Assembly (NCBI GenBank): GCA_903918315.1
Contig: CAIXEA010000016.1
Location: 1 to 64,000, forward strand
Direction: 5' to 3'
Source of the DNA: an uncultured Acetobacteraceae bacterium
GTDB lineage: Bacteria > Pseudomonadota > Alphaproteobacteria > Acetobacterales > Acetobacteraceae
DNA: 64,000 nucleotides
In this document: piece after piece, positions 7,752-17,549 of the stretch
How positions within the stretch are numbered: position 1 is the stretch's first letter
Layout of the letters: each line of letters opens with the position of its first letter
Position numbers and translations under genes: made by a program
Notes under the pieces: generated by a model
Told to the model about the DNA's origin: nothing
Seen by the model: only the letters and a program-made list of their open reading frames with translations
Database searches by the model: none

Positions 7752-8351
7752 TCAGCCCTTGAACGCCGGGCGGGACGTGCAGCGCTTCAGCCAATCCGCG
7801 ACATGCGGGTAGGGCGAGAAATCGTATTTCGCGAACCGCGCCCAGACCATGACCGAGGCCACGTTCAGATCCGCCACCGTGAAGCGGTCCCCGAGCAGCC
7901 AGGGCTGTTTGGCGAGCTGCGCGTCCAGCACCGCCATGGGACGGGCGAGGTCGGTCCGGTTCTGGTCCAGCACCGCGTCTTCCTGCGGTCGCATGCCGAC
8001 CGTGTGGAGCATGAGGCTGAGGAGGGGTTTTTCGATTTCGGTCATGACCCAGAAGCTCCATTGGGTCGCGAGCGCGTCTTCCTCCAGCGAGGCGGTGGCG
8101 AAGTCCTGACCGGTGCCGTATTTCTTCGCAAGATACAAGTTGATCGCCATCGACTCATAGAGCCGGAAGCCGCCATCATCGATCGCGGGAATGCGGGCAT
8201 TGGGGTTGGCGCCCAGCAGTTCGGCGGACTCCCGCGTCTTGGTGAAATGCACCTGGATATTGTCGTGCGGCACGCCGAGCTCGCGCGCCATCCACAGGCA
8301 GCGCAAGGCGCGGGATTGCGGGATGCCGTAGATTTTCAGGCTGGCGTCCAT
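7752..8351 (-). CDS. Glutathione S-transferase family protein
   Basis: A 199-residue cytosolic glutathione transferase. The thioredoxin-like N-terminal domain has 'IYGIPQSRALRCLWMA', the cis-Pro segment 'NARIPAIDD' and the glutathione-binding 'LYESMAINLYLA'. The C-terminal all-helical domain contains the N-capping-box-like 'LLGDRFTVADLNVASVMVW'. The ATG at 8351 follows GGAGG at good spacing. It is first in a two-gene unit with the HpaB-like monooxygenase; the pairing suggests conjugation or isomerisation of a reactive aromatic product, which is inference. Confidence 0.88.
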   Translation of the reverse strand: MDASLKIYGIPQSRALRCLWMARELGVPHDNIQVHFTKTRESAELLGANPNARIPAIDDGGFRLYESMAINLYLAKKYGTGQDFATASLEEDALATQWSFWVMTEIEKPLLSLMLHTVGMRPQEDAVLDQNRTDLARPMAVLDAQLAKQPWLLGDRFTVADLNVASVMVWARFAKYDFSPYPHVADWLKRCTSRPAFKG

Positions 8352-8384
8352 GACATAACCTCCGATTATGGTTTCTGATGGTGT

Positions 8385-10310
8385 TTAACCCAGGATGTCG
8401 GACGCCGCACGCAGGATATGGCGGGGTTCGCCGGCACGGCGCGTGCAGCCGATATGGTCGAGATATTCCAGCACCTGGATGGTCAGATTGCGCCCGATGC
8501 CGCTGCGCTGGTTGAAGGCGCCGGCGGTGAAGCCGGCCTCTTCGGATTCGGCTGCCAGGGCCGCCGCGATCTCGCCCAAAGCGATGACCCCGGCCGGGAG
8601 GTAGAAGCGGTTCGGGGCCACGCGCAGCAGCAGGCCGAACCGTTCCAGCCGGATCAGCGCCGCCTCCGTATCATCCGGTGACAATTTCAGCAGCTCGGCC
8701 AGTTCCCGCACCCGCGGCGGGCGCAGGGGTTCGGCGCCGATAGCCGGTTCGATGCGCGTCCAGAGCGCGGCATCGGCTGGCGCCAACTGGGCACGATGGC
8801 CTGGCAGGTGCAGCACGCCGCCGGTCTGGGCGATGTCACCGGCGTGGAGGCGATCGAGCAGCACGGCCTCGGCGACATCCTCCGGCCAGGCGCGCAGGCT
8901 GGCGAGCAGGGCCGCTTTGCCCGGGCCGGGCAAGGCCGGATGCTTGTCGTGCCAGGATCGCAGCGTGCGCAGCAGCGCCTGGCCCAGACCCGCGCTGGCC
9001 TCATCCGACATCAGGATGGGGCGGGATGGACGGCCAATGCGGGTGGCGGGCAGTCCGCTGGCCGCGGCGGTGACGCGCGCCGCGTCCAGATTGCGGGCGA
9101 GAGCGAAGCGCGCCAGATCGACCCAGCCCTCCGCCCGCAAAAGCGCCGCCAAAGCCGCGCCGGTGTCCGCCCGCAGCAGCGCCGTCAGGGAGGCCAGGCG
9201 CTGCTCGCGCGGCACCCGCCGGGTTGGCGGGAAGGGATCGACCACATGCCCGCCCGCGACCACCCGGCCCGTGGCGTCGTCGCGCAGGATCACCCGATCG
9301 CCCGCCAGCGACGCGGTGGGACGGTCGAGGACGAGATGGACGAACCCATCCTCCCCCGGCGGCAGGTCCCGCGCGCCCAGCACCAACGCCCGTCCCCGCA
9401 CGCTCGCCGCGCCGCTATGCACATGCACCCGATCGGCGTGCTTCAGCCCACGTCCGTCGATGGTGCGCAGCGTCACGTCCAGATGCGCGGTGGGCGCATG
9501 CAAAGCCGGGGCGATGAGCCAGTCGCCGCGATGGATTTTGGCCCGCTCGATGCGCGCGCCCGCGATCGCCAGCGCGCAACGGTCTCCGGCCGAGGCGGTC
9601 TCGGCCGCCGCATGATGCACCTGAATGCCGCGCACCCGGGCCGCGAGGTGGCTGGGTGACAGAAGCAGCCGATGGCCGACGGCGACGGCGCCGCTGGTGA
9701 CGGTGCCGGTGACGACCAGCCCGGTGCCCGGCACCAGGAAACCGCGATCGATCGCCAGCCGGAATCCCCCGGCGGCCGAGCGCCTGTGCCAGGAAGCGGC
9801 CTTGGCCGCGATCCAGCGCCGTACGGCCTCGATCCCGGTGCCGACGAGGCTGGAGACCGGTATGATCACCGGCGCGTCATAGCCGGAGCGGGCGAGGAGG
9901 TCGCGCACCGCGGTGGCCACGGCCTCGACCCGCGCGCTGTCCACCCGGTCGATCTTGGTGATGGCGACGGCGACGTCTTCGATGCCCGTCAGCCGCAGCA
10001 CCGCCAGATGCTCATGCGTTTGCGGCATCGGCCCGTCATCGGCGGCGACGACCAGCAGCACGCTGTCGATCGACAGCACACCGGCCAGCATGTTGGTCAG
10101 GAACCGTTCGTGGCCCGGGACATCGACGAAGCCGATGATCGTGCCATCGGGCAGCGCGGTATGCGCGAAGCCCAGATCGATCGTCATCCCCCGCGCCTTT
10201 TCCTCCGGCAGCCGATCGGCGTCGATGCCGGTGAGGGCGCGGATGAGGGCGGTCTTGCCGTGATCGACATGACCGGCGAGGGCGATGATCATGCCCGGCT
10301 CATGCGCCAT
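8385..10310 (-). CDS. selB: Selenocysteine-specific translation elongation factor SelB
   Basis: A 641-residue GTPase that brings selenocysteyl-tRNA to the ribosome at UGA codons marked by a SECIS element. The G domain has 'GHVDHGKT' (residues 13-20), 'DADRLPEEKARGMTIDLGF', 'DVPGHERF' and the 'TKID' motif. EF-Tu-like domains follow, then winged-helix domains that bind SECIS RNA, with the C-terminal 'RSGIGRNLTIQVLEYLDHIG'. The second Met (ATG at 10292, 'MIIALAGHVDHGK') matches the usual SelB N-terminus and may be the true start. No selA, selD or tRNA-Sec gene was seen here, and the formate dehydrogenase in this window uses cysteine, so the selenoprotein served lies elsewhere. Confidence 0.95.
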   Translation of the reverse strand: MAHEPGMIIALAGHVDHGKTALIRALTGIDADRLPEEKARGMTIDLGFAHTALPDGTIIGFVDVPGHERFLTNMLAGVLSIDSVLLVVAADDGPMPQTHEHLAVLRLTGIEDVAVAITKIDRVDSARVEAVATAVRDLLARSGYDAPVIIPVSSLVGTGIEAVRRWIAAKAASWHRRSAAGGFRLAIDRGFLVPGTGLVVTGTVTSGAVAVGHRLLLSPSHLAARVRGIQVHHAAAETASAGDRCALAIAGARIERAKIHRGDWLIAPALHAPTAHLDVTLRTIDGRGLKHADRVHVHSGAASVRGRALVLGARDLPPGEDGFVHLVLDRPTASLAGDRVILRDDATGRVVAGGHVVDPFPPTRRVPREQRLASLTALLRADTGAALAALLRAEGWVDLARFALARNLDAARVTAAASGLPATRIGRPSRPILMSDEASAGLGQALLRTLRSWHDKHPALPGPGKAALLASLRAWPEDVAEAVLLDRLHAGDIAQTGGVLHLPGHRAQLAPADAALWTRIEPAIGAEPLRPPRVRELAELLKLSPDDTEAALIRLERFGLLLRVAPNRFYLPAGVIALGEIAAALAAESEEAGFTAGAFNQRSGIGRNLTIQVLEYLDHIGCTRRAGEPRHILRAASDILG

Positions 10311-10347
10311 GACCAGGCAAGCCCGGTCATGGCGTTATCCGGACGCC

Positions 10348-12456
10348 TCAATCGCCAACCTCGATCACCGCATCGACCGCGTAGGCGCCTTCGCCCTCTG
10401 GCATGGCGAAGACCGGGTTGAGGTCGATGGATTGCAAGCGCGGACCGGCCGCGACGGCGAAGGCGGACAGGCGGGACAGGGTGTCCGCCAGCGCCTTCAC
10501 ATCGGCCTTCTTGCGGCCGCGCGCGCCCAGCAACAGGGGCGCGCCCTTGATGGAACGGATCATCTCCTCCGCCACATCCGGGCCGAAGGGGCAGCGGTGG
10601 AACACCACATCCTTGAGGATTTCCACGAAGATGCCGCCGAGCCCGAACATCGCCATCGGGCCGAAGACGGGGTCGCGATGGATGCCGAGGATGCATTCCA
10701 CCCCGCCTTTGAGCTGCTTCGCGACCAGCACGCCTTCGATCCGGGCGGTGGGCGCGGCGGCTTTGGCGCGGGCGATGAGGGTATCGAAACCCGCCCGCAC
10801 GGCATCGGCGTCGGACACGTCCAGCAGCACACCGCCGATTTCGGATTTGTGCAGGATGTCCGGCGACAGGATCTTCATCACCACCGGGAAGCCGAATTTT
10901 TCCGCCGCCGCCACGGCGCTGGCCGCGTCCACGCATTCCGCTTCGGGGGCCGACTGAATGCCCGCGGTGGCCAGCAGGCGCTTGGCTTCGGCTTCCGTGG
11001 GCGTCACGGCCGGTAGGGTGACGGCCGGAACCGCCGGGGCGGGCAGACCGGCGGGCTTGGCGAAGGCGTCGCCGAAGCGGCCCATGGCGTCGATCGCGAC
11101 GACTGCGCGGGTGGGGTCTTCATGCACCACCCAGCCATCCGCTTCGAGCTCATCACGGCCTTCCGGCGGGACGATCACCGACAGGGCATAGAGGCGATCG
11201 GGGTTTTCGTCTTTGACCAGGTTCAGCTGCTCGCGGATCGCCGGCCAGCGGCGGGACGAGGCGGTCATGCTGAAGAAGCCCAGCACGGCGGAATAACCGC
11301 CGTCGCGGACCATGGACTCCGTGAAGGTCTTCACCAGGGAGATATCGTTGGTCACCTGCGCGGTGGCATCGACCGGGTTGCGCGGGGCGCAGAAGGGCAC
11401 CAGTTCGCGCAGGCGCTTCTGCGCCTCCACGGGCATTTCCGGCATCGACAGGCCAATGCTCTCAGCGGTGTCGCTGATCAGCACGCCGGCGCCGCCTGAC
11501 ACGGTGATGACGCCCAGCGTGTTCCTGACCGGGTAGATCTTGCGGGTCGCGGTATGGGCGATGTCCAGCATCTCTTCGGAGTTGCGGGCGCGGTAGACGC
11601 CGAATTCCCGCATGATGGCCTCGGTGACGGCGTCGTCGCCGGCAATGGAGGAGGTGTGGGATTTGGCCGCCTTGGCGCCGAGTTCGGATCGCCCGACCTT
11701 CTGCATCACCACCGGCTTCTTGGCGGCGCGCGCGGCTTCGAGGGCGGCGATCAGGCCGGGGGCTTCGCGAATGCCCTCGGCATAGACCGCGATCACGTCG
11801 ACTTCGGGGTTTTCGGCGAGCCAGCCGATGCACTCACCCACGGTCACATCGCCTTCGTTGCCGGTCATGACGCAGAGCGAGGCACCAATGCCGCGGTTGC
11901 GGGCCAGCGTATAGAGATGCGTGCCATAGGCGCCGGACTGGGAGGCAATGCCGATGCGCCCCGGCACCGGCCAGCCGCTGTCGAAAGACGATGAGAAGGT
12001 CGCGTAGTAGGAGCGGCGCGCGTCGAACACGCCGAGGCAGTTCGGCCCCAGGATGCGCATGCCGTAGGAGCGCGCGGTGGCGACCATCTTGTCCTGCGCG
12101 ACGGCCCCGGCATCGTCCATCTCCGCGAAGCCGGCGGTGAACATGACGACGGCCTTGACGCCCTTCTTGGCCAGATCCTCGATCGCGGCGGCGGCGACTT
12201 CGGAGGCAACAGCGACGATGGCGACGTCAGGCACTTCCGGCACATCCATGATCGACGCATAGGCCTTCAGGCCCTGGATTTCCGCGCGGTTCGGGTTGAT
12301 CGGATACAGCCCGCCCTGGAACCCCTGCGATTTCATATAGGCGATCGGCCGCCCGCTGATGCGCGTGGGATCGGAGGAAGCCCCCAGCACGGCAACCGAG
12401 CGGGGGGCAAGCAATGGCGTGAGGCCGGAGAACCGCGTGGACATGGTTTGTGACAT
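10348..12456 (-). CDS. ADP-forming acetate--CoA ligase family protein (acyl-CoA synthetase, NDP-forming)
   Basis: A 702-residue fused alpha-beta acyl-CoA synthetase of the NDP-forming class, which interconverts acyl-CoA plus ADP plus Pi with the free acid and ATP. The N-terminal CoA-binding Rossmann domain reads 'LLAPRSVAVLGASSDPTRIS'. A succinyl-CoA-ligase-like domain carries the phospho-histidine loop 'AAKSHTSSIAG'. The C-terminal third is an ATP-grasp domain ('FPVVMKILSPDILHKSEIGG'). The acid used cannot be read from the sequence. The ATG at 12456 is preceded by AAGGGA. It lies 37 bp upstream of selB on the same strand, with no functional link evident. Confidence 0.88.
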   Translation of the reverse strand: MSQTMSTRFSGLTPLLAPRSVAVLGASSDPTRISGRPIAYMKSQGFQGGLYPINPNRAEIQGLKAYASIMDVPEVPDVAIVAVASEVAAAAIEDLAKKGVKAVVMFTAGFAEMDDAGAVAQDKMVATARSYGMRILGPNCLGVFDARRSYYATFSSSFDSGWPVPGRIGIASQSGAYGTHLYTLARNRGIGASLCVMTGNEGDVTVGECIGWLAENPEVDVIAVYAEGIREAPGLIAALEAARAAKKPVVMQKVGRSELGAKAAKSHTSSIAGDDAVTEAIMREFGVYRARNSEEMLDIAHTATRKIYPVRNTLGVITVSGGAGVLISDTAESIGLSMPEMPVEAQKRLRELVPFCAPRNPVDATAQVTNDISLVKTFTESMVRDGGYSAVLGFFSMTASSRRWPAIREQLNLVKDENPDRLYALSVIVPPEGRDELEADGWVVHEDPTRAVVAIDAMGRFGDAFAKPAGLPAPAVPAVTLPAVTPTEAEAKRLLATAGIQSAPEAECVDAASAVAAAEKFGFPVVMKILSPDILHKSEIGGVLLDVSDADAVRAGFDTLIARAKAAAPTARIEGVLVAKQLKGGVECILGIHRDPVFGPMAMFGLGGIFVEILKDVVFHRCPFGPDVAEEMIRSIKGAPLLLGARGRKKADVKALADTLSRLSAFAVAAGPRLQSIDLNPVFAMPEGEGAYAVDAVIEVGD

Positions 12457-12578
12457 TTCCCTTGTTTGCGACTGGCGTTCGCCGCCGATCCTACGGTTAG
12501 GGAGTTTGGCGGGGGTTTACGGGTTCGGCAAGCTTTGGTCGGGGTGGGTTTATCGGCGTTTGCCGTTTCAGCGGCTGC

Positions 12579-13313
12579 TTATTTCAAGGCATCCGCATAA
12601 GCCGTGACGGTCGGGCCGAAGCCGCGCTCCAGCGCATCGGCGGTCAGTTCATGGCCGATGGAGGCTTCCGCCAGGAATGGCACGGCTTTCATCAAGGGTG
12701 GAATGTTTCGCAGGTTGAGATCATGGCCGGCATTGACCACCAGCCCGGCCGCCGCCGCGGCGCGGGCGGTTGCCGCGATGGCCGCCAGCACCGCCGCATG
12801 CTCGTTCTTATGGAACGCAGCGGCGTAGGCGCCGGTGTAGATCTCGATCCCATCGGCGCCGGACTCGATGACCCGCGTGACGACCGTCGGATCAGGATCG
12901 GTGAACAGAATGACCCGGCAGCCCAGTGCTTTGATCGCCGCGATGGCGGGGGCCGCGATGGCCAACTGGGCCGTGTCGAGCCTCCAGCCTTCTTCCGAGG
13001 TGAAGGCCCCCGGCGCATCCGGCACCAGGGTGCATTGCTCCGGCAGGGATTGCCGCAGGATATCCATGAGGCGCTCATCCGGATAGCCCTCGATATTGAA
13101 TTCCATCGCCGGGCGGTGCGGGCGCATCAGCGCGCTCAGCGCCGGCACATCGCTGGCGCGGATATGGCGTTCATCGGGGCGAGGATGCACGGTCAGGCCC
13201 TTGGCACCGGATGCGAGCGCGATCCGGGCGAAGTGCAGGACATCGGGAACGCCGGTGTGGCGCGAATTGCGCAGCAGGGCGACTTTATTGAGGTTCACGG
13301 ACAGACGGGCCAT
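12579..13313 (-). CDS. pdxJ: Pyridoxine 5'-phosphate synthase PdxJ
   Basis: A 244-residue TIM-barrel enzyme that condenses 1-deoxyxylulose 5-phosphate with 3-amino-2-oxopropyl phosphate, the ring-closing step of DXP-dependent vitamin B6 synthesis. Hallmarks are the N-terminal 'LSVNLNKVALLRNSR', 'GLTVHPRPDERHI', 'LVPDAPGAFTSEEGW' and the C-terminal 'NAGHDLNLRNI'. Length matches the family. It is followed (downstream) by a 122-bp gap before the acyl-CoA synthetase start and is divergent from the MetX-like hydrolase gene. Confidence 0.95.
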   Translation of the reverse strand: MARLSVNLNKVALLRNSRHTGVPDVLHFARIALASGAKGLTVHPRPDERHIRASDVPALSALMRPHRPAMEFNIEGYPDERLMDILRQSLPEQCTLVPDAPGAFTSEEGWRLDTAQLAIAAPAIAAIKALGCRVILFTDPDPTVVTRVIESGADGIEIYTGAYAAAFHKNEHAAVLAAIAATARAAAAAGLVVNAGHDLNLRNIPPLMKAVPFLAEASIGHELTADALERGFGPTVTAYADALK

Positions 13314-13424
13314 GGCGTCATCCTAACGCACGGGGGCAGCGGCGCCACCCCTGGGATGGCCGCTGCAACCATAGTAGCCTCCCGGCGCGGGCAATGACCC
13401 GCGTGATATGGGGGAAATGGCGGC

Positions 13425-14477
13425 ATGAGGGCGATGTACTGGATCATGGGGCTGCTGCTGGCGGCAATGCCCCTGGCGGCGCGGGCGCAGACGGAGGCGG
13501 TCTACCCACTCGGGCGGTTCGCATTCGAAAACGGTGGCGAAATCCCGGACATGCGGGTGGGCTACGTGACCTGGGGCACGCTGAACGCGGCCAAGGACAA
13601 TGCCATTCTGGTCGTGCCGGGCACCAGCGGTGGTCGCCATAGCTACGACGCCCATATCGGGCCCGGCAAAACCTTCGATACCGACAAATATTTCGTCATT
13701 GGCTGCGATCCCATCGGCGGCGGCACCTCGTCCTCCCCCAAGGACGGGCTGGGAACCGCGTTCCCGCGCTACACCATCCGCGACATGGTGCGCGCGCAGC
13801 ATGAGATGGTGACCAAGGGCCTGGGCATCAGCAAGCTGCGCGCAGTGGGCGGCGGCTCGATGGGTTCGTTCCAGACGGTCGAATGGGGGGTCAATTTCCC
13901 CGACGCCATGGCGGGCCTGATCATGATCGTGCCGGCCGCGCGCAGCGATCACCATTTCGCCGCGGTGGTGGATGCCTTCGCGGCCATGTTGACGCTGGAC
14001 CCGAAATATCAGGACGGCAAATACACCGAAAACCCGGTGGAAGGCATTCGCCGCGCCGCGCTGATCTATTTCCCCTGGACCAGCAGCGACGAATATCTGG
14101 TCTCCCTGACCGAGGAACAGTTCGAGGCCGGCAAGAAAGCGGCCGGCGATGCCTGGGTGAAGACCTGGGACGCCAACAGCATGCTGTGGCGCTATTTCGC
14201 CAGCCGCAACTTCGATGCCTCCACGCCCTTCGGCGGCGACATGATGAAAGCGCTCGGCCAGATCAAGGCGCCGGCGCTGCTGCTGCCGAGCATGACCGAC
14301 CGCACCATTCCCGGCTATCTGACGCGGGAACTGTATCGCGGCCTGCGCGGTCCGGTCATTTATGCCGAGATCCCGTCGATCCGCGGTCACTCGGCCGGCA
14401 GCCAGCCGCCGGGTTCGGCGGAATATGCCTATGTCAGCGAGAAGATCAGCGGCTTTCTGGCCGGGCTGAAATACTGA
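13425..14477 (+). CDS. Exported alpha/beta hydrolase, MetX (homoserine O-acetyltransferase)-like
   Basis: A 350-residue alpha/beta-fold protein with a cleavable signal peptide ('MGLLLAAMPLAARA', cut near residue 23). The body follows the homoserine acetyltransferase family: 'YVTWGTLNAAKDNAIL', the nucleophile elbow 'GGSMGSFQ', the acid in 'MTDRTIP' and the His in 'IRGHSAGS'. Cytoplasmic MetX enzymes lack a signal peptide and have the elbow GGSMGG, so this exported relative is more likely a hydrolase or acyltransferase acting in the periplasm than part of methionine synthesis. It converges on prpE with a 6-bp gap. Confidence 0.78.
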   Translation: MRAMYWIMGLLLAAMPLAARAQTEAVYPLGRFAFENGGEIPDMRVGYVTWGTLNAAKDNAILVVPGTSGGRHSYDAHIGPGKTFDTDKYFVIGCDPIGGGTSSSPKDGLGTAFPRYTIRDMVRAQHEMVTKGLGISKLRAVGGGSMGSFQTVEWGVNFPDAMAGLIMIVPAARSDHHFAAVVDAFAAMLTLDPKYQDGKYTENPVEGIRRAALIYFPWTSSDEYLVSLTEEQFEAGKKAAGDAWVKTWDANSMLWRYFASRNFDASTPFGGDMMKALGQIKAPALLLPSMTDRTIPGYLTRELYRGLRGPVIYAEIPSIRGHSAGSQPPGSAEYAYVSEKISGFLAGLKY

Positions 14478-14483
14478 TAGGCG

Positions 14484-16370
14484 CTATCGCTGGAGGACGG
14501 CGCGGACCTCCTCCAGCGTGGCTGGGTCCTCGATCGTCGGCGGCGTGGCGACGGTCTCACCATCGGCGATGCGCCGGATCACCGCGCGCAGGATCTTGCC
14601 CGACCGCGTCTTCGGCAGGCGCGGCACCACACGGGCGTCGCGGAAGGCGGCGACCGGCCCGATCCGCTCGCGGATGAGGGCGACGAGTTCGGCGGCGATC
14701 TCGGCTTCGGGCCGGTTGACGCCGGATTTCAGCACCACCAGGCCGAGCGGCGTCTGGCCCTTCAGCTCATCCTTCGCACCGAAGACCGCGCATTCGGCGA
14801 CATCCTTGTGAGAGGCCAGGACCTCCTCCATCGAGCCGGTGGACAGGCGATGGCCGGCGACATTGATGATGTCGTCGGTGCGGCCCATCACCCAGACGTC
14901 GCCATTCGCGTCCACCACGCCGGCGTCGCCGGTGCGGTACCAGCCGGGGAAGTCGGACAGATAGGCCGTGCGATAGCCATCGTCGTTCTGCCACAAAGTC
15001 GGGCCGCAGCCGGGGGGCAGCGGCAGGCGGATGGACAGATTGCCGGTGGTGCCGCGTGGCAATACATGCCCGTCGTCGTCCAGCGCATGCAGATCATAGC
15101 CGGGGCAGGCGCGCCCGCCCGATCCCGGCGTGAACGGGAACAGGCCATATTGCCGGAAGCCGGAGGTGATCGCCCAGCCGGTTTCCGTCTGCCACCAATG
15201 GTCAACCACCGGCTTGTTCAGCAATTCATGCGCCCACACCGCCGTCGGCGGATCGCAACGCTCCCCGGCCAAATACAGGGCTTCCAATGCTGACAGGTCA
15301 TAGGACGCGGCCAGCGTGCCCTCGGGGTCCTGCTGCTTGATGGCGCGCATCGCGGTGGGGGCGGTGAACAGGATTTTCACCTTATGCTGGGCGCAAACCC
15401 GCCAGAATGCGCCGGCGTCGGGGGTGCCGACGGGCTTGCCCTCATACATGATCGAGGTGCAGCCGCGCAGCAGCGGTGCATAGACGATATAGCTATGGCC
15501 GACGACCCAGCCGACATCGGAGGCGGCCCAGTACACATCCCCGGCCTCGACGCCGTAAAGCATCTTCATCGAATTCCACAGCGCCACCGCGTGGCCGCCA
15601 TTGTCGCGCACCACGCCTTTCGGCCGCCCGGTGGTGCCGGAGGTGTAGAGGATATAGAGCGGATCGGTCGCCGCGACCGGCACGCAGTCATGCGGTTCGG
15701 CGGCCGCCTCGGCTTCGAGCAGATCGAAATCCCGGCCTGGCGTCAAAGCGGCGATTTCCTGCGGCCGTTGCAGGATCAGGCAGGCATCGGGCTTGTGCGG
15801 CGACAGGCCGATGGCGGCGTCCAGAAGGGGCTTGTATTTGACCACCCGCCCGGGTTCGAGACCGCAGGAAGCGGAGAGGATCACCTTCGGCTTCGCATCC
15901 GCGATGCGGGTGGAGAGTTCGGCCGCCGCAAAGCCACCGAATACCACCGAATGCACCGCGCCGAGGCGGGCGCAGGCCAGCATGCCGATGGCCGCTTCCG
16001 GCACCATGGGCATATACAGGATCACCCGATCGCCGCGCGTCACGCCCAGCTTTGCCAGCGCCCCGGCGGTTTTGGCGACCCGGGTTTGCAGGTCGCGATA
16101 GGTGAAGGTCTTGAGTTGCCCGGTCATCGGGCTGTCCCAGATCAGCGCGGCCTGATCACCACGTCCGGCTTCGACATGGCGATCGACGCAGTTGTAACAG
16201 GTGTTCAGCTCACCGCCGGCGAACCATTGGCCATAGGCGCCGAGGCCTGGCGCGAAGATCGTGTCCCACCGTTTGGTCCAGGATATGCCTTCCGCGGCCG
16301 CGGCCCACCAGGTCTGTGGATCGGACTGCCAGGCGGCATAAGCTTGGTCGTAGGCCACAGCGGCGTTCAT
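14484..16370 (-). CDS. prpE: Propionyl-CoA synthetase (propionate--CoA ligase)
   Basis: A 628-residue AMP-forming acyl-CoA synthetase of the PrpE type. The N-terminal ACAS domain (from '[13 protein letters not shown]') is followed by the AMP-binding motif '[16 protein letters not shown]' and the C-terminal '[10 protein letters not shown]' that carries the catalytic, acetylatable Lys. '[16 protein letters not shown]' near the N-terminus is typical of PrpE rather than Acs. Start at the ATG at 16370 gives the normal family length; the track's longer start would overlap the divergent dehydrogenase promoter. No other classical prp genes adjoin, although PrpD- and PrpB-related enzymes occur at 51.6-54.0 kb. 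Confidence 0.9.
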   Translation of the reverse strand: MNAAVAYDQAYAAWQSDPQTWWAAAAEGISWTKRWDTIFAPGLGAYGQWFAGGELNTCYNCVDRHVEAGRGDQAALIWDSPMTGQLKTFTYRDLQTRVAKTAGALAKLGVTRGDRVILYMPMVPEAAIGMLACARLGAVHSVVFGGFAAAELSTRIADAKPKVILSASCGLEPGRVVKYKPLLDAAIGLSPHKPDACLILQRPQEIAALTPGRDFDLLEAEAAAEPHDCVPVAATDPLYILYTSGTTGRPKGVVRDNGGHAVALWNSMKMLYGVEAGDVYWAASDVGWVVGHSYIVYAPLLRGCTSIMYEGKPVGTPDAGAFWRVCAQHKVKILFTAPTAMRAIKQQDPEGTLAASYDLSALEALYLAGERCDPPTAVWAHELLNKPVVDHWWQTETGWAITSGFRQYGLFPFTPGSGGRACPGYDLHALDDDGHVLPRGTTGNLSIRLPLPPGCGPTLWQNDDGYRTAYLSDFPGWYRTGDAGVVDANGDVWVMGRTDDIINVAGHRLSTGSMEEVLASHKDVAECAVFGAKDELKGQTPLGLVVLKSGVNRPEAEIAAELVALIRERIGPVAAFRDARVVPRLPKTRSGKILRAVIRRIADGETVATPPTIEDPATLEEVRAVLQR

Positions 16371-16542
16371 CGCGGCGCTTCCCTTATCAATGTGGGCTCT
16401 CGCGCGCTTGTCCCCCTCGTATAGGACGCGGTCAAGCACCTGGATCAATGACAGGCCTGTAACCGCGCGTTTGGCGCGGAAGGGTCTTGCGCGGCAGGCC
16501 CCGGGAGTGGTTCCTGCGCGTCGAAGAAAGCGGAGTACGCAG

Positions 16543-17304
16543 ATGCGCATGAACGGTCTGGCGGCGATTGTCACCGGCGGGGCTTCGGGACTGGGGGCGG
16601 CGACGGCCGCGCGGCTGGCGGCAAGCGGGTGCAAGGTCGCGGTGGTCGACATCAATGAGGCCGCGGCCCAGACCTCGGCCGCCCGCTTCGGCGGTCTGGG
16701 CATCCGCTGCGACGTGAGCGACGCGGCATCGGCCGAAGCGGCCGTCGCGGCGGCGCGTGCGGTTCATGGCATCGCGCGCATCCTCGTGAACTGCGCCGGC
16801 ATCGGCAATGCCGGCCGAGTGGTCGGGCGCGACGGACCCCTGGCCCTCGATGCGTTCGAGCGTGTGATCAGGGTCAATCTGATTGGCACTTTCAACATGC
16901 TGCGCCTCGTCGCGGCCGATATGAGCGGCGCCGAACCGTTGGACGAGAATGAGCGTGGGGTGATCATCAACACCGCCTCGATCGCGGCATTCGATGGACA
17001 GATCGGCCAGGCGGCTTATGCCGCGTCCAAGGGCGGCGTGGCCAGCATGACCCTGCCGATCGCGCGCGAACTCGCGCGGGCTGGGGTGCGGGTTATGACG
17101 ATCGCACCGGGCCTGTTTCACACCCCGATGGTGGCAGCGCTGCCAGCGGAGATTCAGGCCAGTCTCGGCGCCAGTATTCCCTATCCGCCGCGTCTGGGAT
17201 TGCCGGAGGAATACGCCGCCTTGGTCGAGCACATCGTGTCGAACCGCTTTTTGAACGGGGAGACGATCCGTCTGGACGGCGCGCTTCGAATGGCACCGCG
17301 CTAG
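16543..17304 (+). CDS. Short-chain dehydrogenase, 3-hydroxyacyl-CoA dehydrogenase type II-like
   Basis: A 253-residue classical SDR. The cofactor site reads 'TGGASGLG', with 'VVDIN' after strand 2 pointing to NAD(H). The structural motif is 'NCAGIG', the catalytic Ser lies in '[12 protein letters not shown]', and the Tyr-Lys pair in 'AAYAASKGG'. Overall pattern and the C-terminal '[11 protein letters not shown]' resemble HSD17B10-type 3-hydroxy-(2-methyl)acyl-CoA dehydrogenases. ATG 16543 is used; an ATG at 16549 is also possible. It is divergent from prpE, so a role in short or branched acyl-CoA oxidation is plausible. Confidence 0.85.
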   Translation: MRMNGLAAIVTGGASGLGAATAARLAASGCKVAVVDINEAAAQTSAARFGGLGIRCDVSDAASAEAAVAAARAVHGIARILVNCAGIGNAGRVVGRDGPLALDAFERVIRVNLIGTFNMLRLVAADMSGAEPLDENERGVIINTASIAAFDGQIGQAAYAASKGGVASMTLPIARELARAGVRVMTIAPGLFHTPMVAALPAEIQASLGASIPYPPRLGLPEEYAALVEHIVSNRFLNGETIRLDGALRMAPR

Positions 17305-17421
17305 CTGTCGTTTCCAAGGACGTTGTCCCATCCTTGTCCTGATTGTGCTTGCGCCATGGCCGCCAGCCTCACGCGCCGCCTTCCGCCCGGGAAGGAAAGG
17401 GCAGGATTGTGTTCGAACAGC

Positions 17422-17450
17422 TTGACTTTTAGGCGGTTCCTCCTGATACC
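17422..17450 (+). promoter_or_regulatory. Candidate sigma70-type promoter for the DEAD-box helicase gene
   Basis: TTGACT at 17422-17427 and GATACC at 17445-17450 are separated by 17 bp, about 100 bp ahead of the helicase start. Transcription from here would give a leader of roughly 90 nt. The rest of the 246-bp gap (17305-17549) shows no gene. Confidence 0.45.
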
Positions 17451-17549
17451 GCGCCCGTTGCGCGTGAGCGGGCGTCCGTTTTCGGCCAGTGGGCCACGGG
17501 CGCGATCGTTGCGGTAGATTTCGCAACCGAGCCATCGACAGGACCCGAT

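Noticed and set aside
13323-14390. 355-aa minus-strand ORF
   Set aside because: Shadow of the MetX-like hydrolase, which has a signal peptide, catalytic triad and normal codon pattern.
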